From an uncultured Flavobacteriia bacterium (GTDB lineage: Bacteria; Bacteroidota; Bacteroidia; Flavobacteriales_D; Crocinitomicaceae), in NCBI GenBank assembly GCA_903873915.1, contig CAIQQH010000008.1:1-64000 (forward strand): DNA of 64,000 bases. Direction: 5' to 3'. Both the position numbers and the translations under genes were made by a program. The notes under the pieces were generated by a model. The model was not told the origin of the DNA and did no database searches. It saw nothing but the letters and a program-made list of their open reading frames with translations. How positions within the stretch are numbered: the first letter of the stretch is position 1; each line of letters starts with the position of its first letter. This document shows, piece after piece, positions 57,673 through 64,000 of the stretch.

Positions 57673-57720
57673 GTTGTTTTAATTTTAGTTTTTATTTTTT
57701 TGTTTATTGCAGTTATGCTA

Positions 57721-57728
57721 CAAATGTA
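57721..57728 (-). promoter_or_regulatory. -7 box TACATTTG for HU
   Basis: TAnnTTTG match on the reverse strand; expected leader about 43 nt. Confidence 0.55.
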
Positions 57729-57744
57729 ACTTACTTAAAGATTA

Positions 57745-57752
57745 TACCTTTG
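57745..57752 (+). promoter_or_regulatory. -7 box TACCTTTG for mutY
   Basis: TAnnTTTG match 33 bp upstream of the mutY ATG, divergent from the HU box 16 bp away. Confidence 0.55.
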
Positions 57753-57785
57753 TTATGACTCGTTTAAATTTAGATTTTTCCCCTA

Positions 57786-58808
57786 ATGACTGATTTTCAT
57801 CTACTAATAGCCGATTGGTATAGACAAACAAAACGAGACTTGCCTTGGAGAGAGACAAATGACCCCTATTTCATCTGGTTATCGGAGGTTATTTTACAGC
57901 AAACACGTGTTGATCAAGGTATTTCCTATTACTACCGCTTCATTGAACGCTTTCCCACCTTAAAAGATTTGGCAGATGCGGATTTACAAACCATTCTGAA
58001 TCATTGGCAAGGCTTGGGCTATTACAGTAGAGCGCGAAACTTGCATCAAACGGCAAAATTTATTTCCTCCGAACTCAATGGTGTTTTCCCGGAATCTTAC
58101 GCCGAACTCATCAAGCTTAAAGGAATAGGTCCGTATACAGCAGCAGCGGTTGCCTCATTTGCCTTTAATGAAAATGTGCCTGTTGTCGATGGCAATGTGT
58201 ACCGCGTCCTTTCTAGACATTTTGACATTGAGGCAGCTATAAATTCTACAACAGGCGTAAAACTGTTTAAATCATTGGCGGAAACCTTGATTGACCCAAA
58301 GCGGCCTGCACTGCACAACCAAGCCATTATGGAGTTTGGTGCACTCCATTGCACCCCGAAAAAACCAAAATGCTCCACGTGCGTATTGCAAGGAAGCTGC
58401 CTCACCTTTGCCAACAAAACCATCAACGAACGTCCAGTGAAAACAAAGAAACAAGCCGTAAGAAATCGCTTTTTTCACTACCTAATTTTCAACATAGAAG
58501 GAAATACATACCTTCAGCAACGCAAAGGACGCGATATCTGGGAGGAACTTTATCAATTTCCATTGGTTGAAACGGAAAGCGACGGCCCTTTAGACGTTTC
58601 GCACAGTGCGCACCTCGACCATATTGTTGAGATTTCATCCCCCCTCACCCACTTGCTCTCACACCAACGCATTACTGCCCGGTTTTACCACATCGTTCCT
58701 TCCGAAGTCAAACCCGAAACCGACTGGATATTGATTCAAAATTCTGCCATTCAAGATTTTCCAATTCCTCGTCTCATCGACAAATACCTCGAAGCACATC
58801 CGCTGTGA
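57786..58808 (+). CDS. mutY: A/G-specific adenine glycosylase
   Basis: 340 aa base-excision enzyme removing A opposite 8-oxoG. RDLPWRETNDPYFIWLSEV, ILQQTRVDQ, the HhH region LKGIGPYTAAAVASFAF, VVDGNVYRVLSRHF (catalytic Asp), the FeS cysteines CTPKKPKCSTCVLQGSC, and a C-terminal NUDIX-like 8-oxoG reader (about 230-335). First gene in the conserved mutY-ssb-gldE-gldD order of flavobacteria. Confidence 0.95.
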   Translation: MTDFHLLIADWYRQTKRDLPWRETNDPYFIWLSEVILQQTRVDQGISYYYRFIERFPTLKDLADADLQTILNHWQGLGYYSRARNLHQTAKFISSELNGVFPESYAELIKLKGIGPYTAAAVASFAFNENVPVVDGNVYRVLSRHFDIEAAINSTTGVKLFKSLAETLIDPKRPALHNQAIMEFGALHCTPKKPKCSTCVLQGSCLTFANKTINERPVKTKKQAVRNRFFHYLIFNIEGNTYLQQRKGRDIWEELYQFPLVETESDGPLDVSHSAHLDHIVEISSPLTHLLSHQRITARFYHIVPSEVKPETDWILIQNSAIQDFPIPRLIDKYLEAHPL

Positions 58809-58870
58809 TCACCAACAAATCTGTGTGTTGAATTATTCATGATACGCCAAAAAACTCTCAGTGATTAATG

Positions 58871-58878
58871 TATATTTG
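58871..58878 (+). promoter_or_regulatory. -7 box TATATTTG for ssb
   Basis: Perfect -7 box 18 bp before the ssb ATG. Confidence 0.55.
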
Positions 58879-58896
58879 TGATTCAAAGCAAATCTT

Positions 58897-59352
58897 ATGG
58901 CAGGAAGTGTAAATAAAGTGATTTTAATTGGCAACGTTGGAAAGGATCCTGAGGTTCACCGCTTACAAAACGGAACCGTGAAGGCCACTTTTTCCATGGC
59001 CACATCTGAAACCTACACCGATAAAGAAACGGGCGAGAAAAAGGAAATCACTGATTGGCATGACATCGTATTGTGGCGTCGTCTGGCAGAAATCACAGAA
59101 AAATATGTAAAAAAGGGATATAAAATTTATGTTGAGGGCAAATTAAAAAAGAGGACGTATCAGGACAAAGAAGGAAATACAAGGTATGCCTTAGATATTG
59201 TTGCCGATGAGATGACCATACTCTCAAAGCCGGACAATGTACATACTCAAACAAGTCAAGCTCCATATTCAAATGAAGGAACACCTCCTGCACTCCCTCC
59301 AATGAGCGACAATTCGCAAAGTGAAGGTCCAGATGAGGTACTTCCTTTTTAA
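58897..59352 (+). CDS. ssb: Single-stranded DNA-binding protein
   Basis: 151 aa. OB fold: NKVILIGNVGKDPEV, KATFSMATSE, WHDIVLWRRLAEITEKYVKK and YVEGKLKKRTYQDKEG. A short linker ends in GPDEVLPF, the partner-recruiting tip. Coats ssDNA in replication and repair. Lies between mutY and gldE. Confidence 0.95.
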   Translation: MAGSVNKVILIGNVGKDPEVHRLQNGTVKATFSMATSETYTDKETGEKKEITDWHDIVLWRRLAEITEKYVKKGYKIYVEGKLKKRTYQDKEGNTRYALDIVADEMTILSKPDNVHTQTSQAPYSNEGTPPALPPMSDNSQSEGPDEVLPF

Positions 59353-59413
59353 TTCTTTTACTGCACACATTGAATACCACAACACATTGGCAACCTTTCA
59401 TTTTTAACGTACA

Positions 59414-60682
59414 ATGATTTACTTAATTGTCATCATCATTGTATTGCTTTGTATGTCGGCACTGGCATCCGGATCCGAAAGCGCATTCTTTTCGCTTAGT
59501 CCAACAGAGAAAGAGGCATTGAGGCAAGATGAAAGCAAATCTGCAAAAATTGCATTGGAACTGCTGGATGACCCAAAAGAGATTTTGGCGACTTTATTAA
59601 TTGCCAACAACTTCGTCAATATTGGAATTGTCATCATCTCAACAGCGCTGTTAAATGACTTCTTTCCGAACACCAGCACAAATCCTTCGATTCGTTTTCT
59701 GATCGAAGTGGTCGGGATCACCTTGACGATCTTGTTGTTTGGCGAAGTGGTGCCAAAAATTTACTCAACGAAGAACGCCTTGTTCATGGCGCGAACCATG
59801 GCGCAACCAATCAACTTTATTCGCAGATTACCCCCCATCTCATGGTTGAAATGGCTTTTGGTGAATGGAACGAAAATCATTCAGAAACGTGCGCGCAAAC
59901 ATGGTATCAACATCTCATCCGATGAACTCGAACAGGCCATTGCCTTGACAAAAGAAGAGCATACAAGTGAGGAAGAACATAAGATCTTGGAAGGCATCAT
60001 TCGTTTTGGAAGTACCGAATGTTGTCAGATCATGTGTCCGCGTCTCGATATCATTGCATTAAAGGAAACACAACCCTTCTCGGAAGTACTCAAGGTGATC
60101 CAAGAAAATGGGTATTCTAGGGTTCCAGTTTATAAAGATTCTGTGGACAATGTGATTGGAATCCTATATATAAAAGATCTGCTTCCACATTTAGATAAAT
60201 CTGAAGAATTTGAATGGAATACGCTTTTGCGCAAACCTATGTTTGTTCCGGAAAATAAAAAAATTGACGACTTGCTAAAAGATTTTCAGGAAGTGAAAAT
60301 GCACATGGCGGTGGTTGTCGATGAATATGGGGGTGCAAGTGGTATTATTACCTTGGATGACATCTTAGAGGAAATTGTTGGAGACATCACCGACGAATAC
60401 GATGTGGCAGATGTCGTTTACACAAAAATAGATGAACAAACTTACCTGTTTGAAGGAAGGACCTCTTTGGTTGATTTCTATAAGGTAATGGACATCGACG
60501 GACGAGAATTCGATGCGCTGAAAGGCGAATCTGAAACCTTGGGAGGATTTATCGTTGAAAACGCTGAACGCATTTTGCGGAACAATGAATTCATTACGGT
60601 CGGACCAATTAAACTTATTGTTGACTCCTCCGACAAACGTCGCATAAAACTGGTTAAAGCAATCGTTCCTAAAGAAGATTAA
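59414..60682 (+). CDS. gldE: Gliding motility protein GldE, CNNM/CBS type
   Basis: 422 aa. N-terminal DUF21/CNNM membrane domain with four TM segments (SALASGSESAFFSLSPTEKE, ATLLIANNFVNIGIVIIS, FGEVVPKIYSTKNALFMA), a CBS pair (IMCPRLDIIALK, VPVYKDSVDNVIGILYIKDL; MAVVVDEYGGASGIITLDDI) and a CorC/HlyC C-terminal domain. GldE acts with GldD in gliding, and CNNM proteins elsewhere move Mg2+ or Co2+. Followed by gldD after 1 bp. Confidence 0.92.
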   Translation: MIYLIVIIIVLLCMSALASGSESAFFSLSPTEKEALRQDESKSAKIALELLDDPKEILATLLIANNFVNIGIVIISTALLNDFFPNTSTNPSIRFLIEVVGITLTILLFGEVVPKIYSTKNALFMARTMAQPINFIRRLPPISWLKWLLVNGTKIIQKRARKHGINISSDELEQAIALTKEEHTSEEEHKILEGIIRFGSTECCQIMCPRLDIIALKETQPFSEVLKVIQENGYSRVPVYKDSVDNVIGILYIKDLLPHLDKSEEFEWNTLLRKPMFVPENKKIDDLLKDFQEVKMHMAVVVDEYGGASGIITLDDILEEIVGDITDEYDVADVVYTKIDEQTYLFEGRTSLVDFYKVMDIDGREFDALKGESETLGGFIVENAERILRNNEFITVGPIKLIVDSSDKRRIKLVKAIVPKED

Positions 60683-60683
60683 C

Positions 60684-61262
60684 ATGAAAGTATTTGCATT
60701 AATGATGGTCATCTTGCTTTTTATTACCTCATGTGGAGACGAGTTGCTGATTCCAAAGCCCCCTACCTACTTAAGGTCAGAGCTACCTTCACATGAATAT
60801 GTACATTATACGAGTGGCTGTGGATATCACTTTGACATTTCAAAACAATATGAAGTGAAAGATGTTGCAGCGCAGCCAGGCCAAACCAACTTCACGTGCC
60901 ATAAAGACATTGATTTGGGTCCCTTAAATGGAATGATCCATTTTTCCTACATAAGCATGCAAGAACCACTTGCGAAGTATGTGAATTATGCCAATGACAA
61001 GGTAGAAGAACACAAACTCAAAGCAACGGCAATCAACGATTCGAATATCATCCGTTCAGATGCACGCGTCTTTGGGACCATTTTTGAGCTGCAGGGAGAT
61101 GTCGCATCACCCTTTCAATTTTACCTGACAGACTCAACGACAACCTTTGTGAGTGGTGTTGTCTATTTCAACACACCCCCAAACTACGATTCACTGCGGC
61201 CAAGTTTAAACTATTTAAAGACAGACTTGCTTCGCATGATCAATACCTTTGAATGGAAATGA
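60684..61262 (+). CDS. gldD: Gliding motility lipoprotein GldD
   Basis: 192 aa lipoprotein with lipobox ITSC (Cys17). PPTYLRSELPSHEYVHYTSG, CGYHFDISKQYEV, and GTIFELQGDVASPFQFYLTD match GldD, required for gliding and T9SS function in Flavobacterium. Between gldE (1-bp gap) and folK (4-nt overlap if the second folK ATG is used). Confidence 0.93.
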   Translation: MKVFALMMVILLFITSCGDELLIPKPPTYLRSELPSHEYVHYTSGCGYHFDISKQYEVKDVAAQPGQTNFTCHKDIDLGPLNGMIHFSYISMQEPLAKYVNYANDKVEEHKLKATAINDSNIIRSDARVFGTIFELQGDVASPFQFYLTDSTTTFVSGVVYFNTPPNYDSLRPSLNYLKTDLLRMINTFEWK

Positions 61263-61753
61263 ATAACGTAACCATTGCATTGGGTAGCAATCAAGGTAAT
61301 CGCGAACATTTTATAAAAGAAGCAATTCAAGGCATTACTGAAAAAATTGGGCAGCTCCAATTGTGTTCGCCTTTCTACGAAAACAAAGCACAAGGATTTG
61401 AATCAAAAAACCTGTTTCTAAATGGGTGCATCGTTGTTCAAACGACAATGGAACCAAAGGACATTTTGATTGCGCTTAAAGAGATTGAAAGTCATCTTGG
61501 TCGAGTAAAAAACCCAAGCCGTGCTTACGTCTCACGCCCAATAGATTTGGACATCATCCTATTTGAAAATAAAATTTTGCAGCATAGCGATTTGTGCATT
61601 CCGCATCCTCGATTTCGCGAGAGAATCTTCGTGTTAAGGCCGCTTTGCGACATTCAACCCAATGCAATTGACCCGGTTAGTTGTAAATCAGTCATGGAAC
61701 TGACCTTAGAGTGCTCAGACAAAAGCGAATTAACTATTTATGAATTAAAATAG
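61259..61753 (+). CDS. folK: 2-amino-4-hydroxy-6-hydroxymethyldihydropteridine pyrophosphokinase
   Basis: 164 aa from the ATG at 61259, which overlaps the gldD stop by ATGA (an ATG two codons earlier is also possible). TIALGSNQGNREHFIKEAI, FYENKAQGFESKNLFLNG, RVKNPSRAYVSRPIDLDIIL (metal Asp pair) and IPHPRFRERIFVLRPL are all HPPK motifs. Makes the pterin pyrophosphate for folate synthesis. Confidence 0.94.
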   Translation: MNNVTIALGSNQGNREHFIKEAIQGITEKIGQLQLCSPFYENKAQGFESKNLFLNGCIVVQTTMEPKDILIALKEIESHLGRVKNPSRAYVSRPIDLDIILFENKILQHSDLCIPHPRFRERIFVLRPLCDIQPNAIDPVSCKSVMELTLECSDKSELTIYELK

Positions 61754-61844
61754 AACAATTAATAAATATGCTCTACAAATTATACAACATCAATTTTATT
61801 GCGTAATATTGTCCCGAAATTTAGTAAAGAACAAATAAAACACT

Positions 61845-63545
61845 ATGAAAAATCAAAGCATTAAAGTCTTGGCTTTCGCGGTGGTTGCAGGTAGCCTTCT
61901 ATCGAGCTGTGACCTTTTGAAAGACCTTCAATACAAAGTAACGCCAAGCCCACTTGAAATGCACGGAGATTCTGTCCGTGTGAGAGTTGAAGTAACTTTC
62001 CCGGAGAAAGGGATTAAGAAAAAAGCGAGTGCTGAAATCACTCCAATGTTAGGAAGTACAGCGTTAAAAACTGTTACTGTACTTGGAGAAAAAGCGACTG
62101 GTAACGGATCGGTTATTCAGTATAAGCCAGGAGGAAAAATGGTTTACGAAGATGTTACCGTTTACAAAGCAGACATGGAAAATGCTGATTTGAAAGTAAC
62201 TGGAAAAGTATATAAAGGAGGTAAAGAAAAAGAAGGTGCATTTACAGACACTAAAATTGCTGATGCAACGATTATCACTCCATACCTTGTAAACAAAGAT
62301 TTCAAAGTGATTTTCGCTAAAGACGAATTCAAGCGAGTAACTCCAGAAATTTTTGTTTCTCAATTGAACTTTGACAAAGGGAAATCTTTGGTGAAAGCGA
62401 CTGAGTTGAAAGAGAAAGACATCACTGATTACGCTGCTTGGTTGGTTGCTGCACAAGCGAATGCCCGTATTGCAATCAAAACAATTGACGTCGTGGGTTA
62501 TGCTTCACCTGAAGGAGAAGAAGATAAAAACAATTCATTGTCTACAGAGCGTGCTGAGGCAGGAAAGAAAGCAATGATTGATCTTGCGAAAAAAGCAAAG
62601 AACACAATTGCACAAGGTGAAGTATACGTATTGAATGGTAAAGGAGAAGACTTCATTGGTTTCAAAAAAGAGTTGAGTACTTCTACAATGAACGAAGACG
62701 AGAAGAACTTGGTGATCCGCGTTCTTGAAAAAGTGGCGGATCCAGCTCAACGTGAGATTGAAATGCGCAACATGGCGGTAACATTTACTTACCTAGACAA
62801 AAACATCTTCCCGAAATTGAGAAGAAGTGAAGTGATCGTAAACTACGATCTTACTGGTTATACTGACGAAGAATTGAAAGCACTTGCTGCTTCAACTCCA
62901 GATTCATTGGATCTTGAAGAATTGTTGTTCACTGCTACATTGGTGAAAGACATGAACCAGAAGTTGGCGATCTACAACGTAGCTTGTAAAAACTATCCAA
63001 ATGACAACCGCGCATACAACAATGCAGGAGCTGTATTGTACATGCAAAACAAAATGGATGAAGCAAAAGCGAAGTTTGAGAAAGCAAACAGCATCAAAGA
63101 CAATGCGATTTCTAAAAACAACTTGGCCGCAATCGCTGGAGTTAAAGGTGACCGAGCTAAAGCAAAACAATTGCTTGGACAAGCGAAAGGTGCTGGATCA
63201 GAAGTGAACTACAATATGGGGATTATTCACATCCAAAACGGAAGCTATGCTGATGCGGTTTCAAGCTTTGGTTCTGAAAAATCATTCAACTCATCACTTG
63301 CTCAACTCTTGAACGGGAACGCAGAAGGAGCAATGAAATCAATCGATGCTTCATCTGACAAAGATTCAGCTCAAGGGTACTACTTGAAAGCTGTTGCTGC
63401 TGCACGTTCTAACAATGCAGACGCAGCTGCAAGCAACTTGAAAAATGCCATCGCGAAAGACGGTTCAATGAAAGGCAAAGCAGCAAACGATCGTGAATTC
63501 TTGAAATTCGCTGACAACGCAGCATTTATGGCAGTGGTGAAATAA
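61845..63545 (+). CDS. OmpA-like/TPR lipoprotein, abundant type
   Basis: 566 aa. Lipobox LLSSC (Cys22). A beta-rich N-terminal region (30-150), an OmpA-like segment (about 160-300: SQLNFDKGKSLVKATELKEK, DVVGYASPEGEEDKNNSLST), then TPR helices (about 370-530: NDNRAYNNAGAVLYMQNKMD, AKAKFEKANSIKDNAISKNN). Probably a periplasmic, peptidoglycan-linked scaffold. Codon use is strikingly uniform (AAA, GAA, ACT, GCT, AAC), unlike neighbours, indicating high expression. Exact function unknown; a relation to T9SS PorE-like proteins is possible but not shown. Confidence 0.75.
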   Translation: MKNQSIKVLAFAVVAGSLLSSCDLLKDLQYKVTPSPLEMHGDSVRVRVEVTFPEKGIKKKASAEITPMLGSTALKTVTVLGEKATGNGSVIQYKPGGKMVYEDVTVYKADMENADLKVTGKVYKGGKEKEGAFTDTKIADATIITPYLVNKDFKVIFAKDEFKRVTPEIFVSQLNFDKGKSLVKATELKEKDITDYAAWLVAAQANARIAIKTIDVVGYASPEGEEDKNNSLSTERAEAGKKAMIDLAKKAKNTIAQGEVYVLNGKGEDFIGFKKELSTSTMNEDEKNLVIRVLEKVADPAQREIEMRNMAVTFTYLDKNIFPKLRRSEVIVNYDLTGYTDEELKALAASTPDSLDLEELLFTATLVKDMNQKLAIYNVACKNYPNDNRAYNNAGAVLYMQNKMDEAKAKFEKANSIKDNAISKNNLAAIAGVKGDRAKAKQLLGQAKGAGSEVNYNMGIIHIQNGSYADAVSSFGSEKSFNSSLAQLLNGNAEGAMKSIDASSDKDSAQGYYLKAVAAARSNNADAAASNLKNAIAKDGSMKGKAANDREFLKFADNAAFMAVVK

Positions 63546-63567
63546 TCCACTCCTCACAATACAAAAG

Positions 63568-63597
63568 AATCCCGCTGGAATAGCGGGATTTTTTTTT
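63568..63597 (+). terminator. Terminator after the OmpA/TPR lipoprotein gene
   Basis: Perfect 9-bp stem AATCCCGCT/AGCGGGATT, five-base loop, then a long T-run. Confidence 0.9.
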
Positions 63598-63612
63598 GTG
63601 TTCATTTTTGAA

Positions 63613-64000
63613 TTAGCGACTCACAACGTGAAGGCAGGTTTGCCAGACCTCATAGGTTACCCAACATTTTTTCTCTTTTCGAAGTTCAAACAAGGAGTGC
63701 ATGAGCATTTGTCCTAAATAATGTACTTCCCCTTCCGATAGTGGATGTTCGGCGAAAAATGTCTTATAGGACAGGTCAAATGTTGTTCCGTGAAGGTGCG
63801 GGCTATTGCGCACCGAGTTTCTATTTCTGCGTTGTAAACGACGAATGGATTCCTCTGTTCGCAGCACTGAAGTAACAGTAAAACGGGTGCATTCCAATCC
63901 CGTATTTTCCAATTTCCGCTGAAAGCGTTCCCCAATTTCTATCAACAGCTCATGAGCATCCTGAACCAAATAGGGGTATGAGTAATACATGGTATCAAGA
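63613..64000 (-). CDS. DUF5715 family protein, N-terminus cut by window edge
   Basis: Reverse-strand frame; an ATG at 63990 gives 125 aa, but the frame stays open to the edge, with LDTMYYSYPYLV fitting the family better as internal sequence. FTVTSVLRTEESIRRLQRRN and SPHLHGTTFDLSY resemble the metallopeptidase M15/D-Ala-D-Ala carboxypeptidase-like active region (S-x-x-R, H-x-x-G-x-x-x-D), and APEA-like ends GEVHYLGQML follow. Probably cell-wall or periplasmic hydrolase-like; the missing N-terminus prevents localisation. Confidence 0.75.
   Translation of the reverse strand, partial: LDTMYYSYPYLVQDAHELLIEIGERFQRKLENTGLECTRFTVTSVLRTEESIRRLQRRNRNSVRNSPHLHGTTFDLSYKTFFAEHPLSEGEVHYLGQMLMHSLFELRKEKKCWVTYEVWQTCLHVVSR

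Overview
This 64-kb window is chromosomal DNA of a Bacteroidota bacterium, most likely a member of the Flavobacteriales. Four things point there. Several genes encode secreted proteins with type IX secretion (T9SS) sorting tails or gliding-associated C-terminal domains. The gldE-gldD gliding genes follow ssb and mutY. Many lineage-typical families occur (DUF4290, DUF4296, DUF3127, DUF5715, a 29-aa AURKAIP1/COX24-like protein, PafA-type phosphatase, Asp-type MurA). The visible promoters match the Bacteroidota -7 box TAnnTTTG, and starts lack Shine-Dalgarno sequences. Genus or family cannot be fixed by eye; a Crocinitomicaceae/Fluviicola-like organism is a guess.

Layout. 1-2476: the N-terminal end of a crtI carotenoid desaturase and an orphan paaZ. 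2643-5462: a membrane TPR-class III cyclase and dusB. 5463-9093: a translationally coupled GNAT-desaturase-desaturase operon bracketed by two homologous units, each with promoter, roughly 95-nt RNA and terminator. 9094-14446: a five-gene operon read leftward, purL-DUF4290-murA-tlpA-like-phnA. 14609-18773: a type-B T9SS protein and a collagen-like surface protein. 18957-26747: lptF/G-like, tgt, GT2, ECF sigma factor, rsmG, PafA-like phosphatase and miaE. 26798-33969: secreted M14 carboxypeptidase, sppA, a barrel protein, trigger factor and tRNA-Leu(UAG). 34179-41281: flavin reductase, DUF3127 with an SSB-like tail, ABC-F, a GT2/flippase pair, ruvC, and two small membrane proteins, one resembling a potassium-channel pore.

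41320-50833 is an accessory segment unlike its surroundings. It holds a 1103-aa protein with a HEPN-like RNKIAH motif and a C-terminal discoidin domain, a small upstream ORF, and a 170-bp remnant of a duplicated phosphatase gene. Next come a 2TM-NUDIX protein resembling the CBASS effector Cap16, and, divergent from it, a small 2H phosphoesterase resembling the cyclic phosphodiesterase domain of fungal tRNA ligase. A REP-like palindrome pair, a 637-aa two-TM protein, the intact phosphatase and a membrane-anchored CbxX/CfxQ-type AAA ATPase complete it. No CD-NTase, transposase or integrase is visible, so its role as a defence or RNA-repair locus is inference.

51108-64000 returns to core genes: DUF4296 lipoprotein, pyrC, dolichol-phosphate-mannose-synthase-like GT2, a secreted choice-of-anchor-B protein, recX, rng, the COX24-like mini-gene, HU, then mutY-ssb-gldE-gldD-folK, a strongly codon-biased OmpA/TPR lipoprotein and a partial DUF5715 gene.
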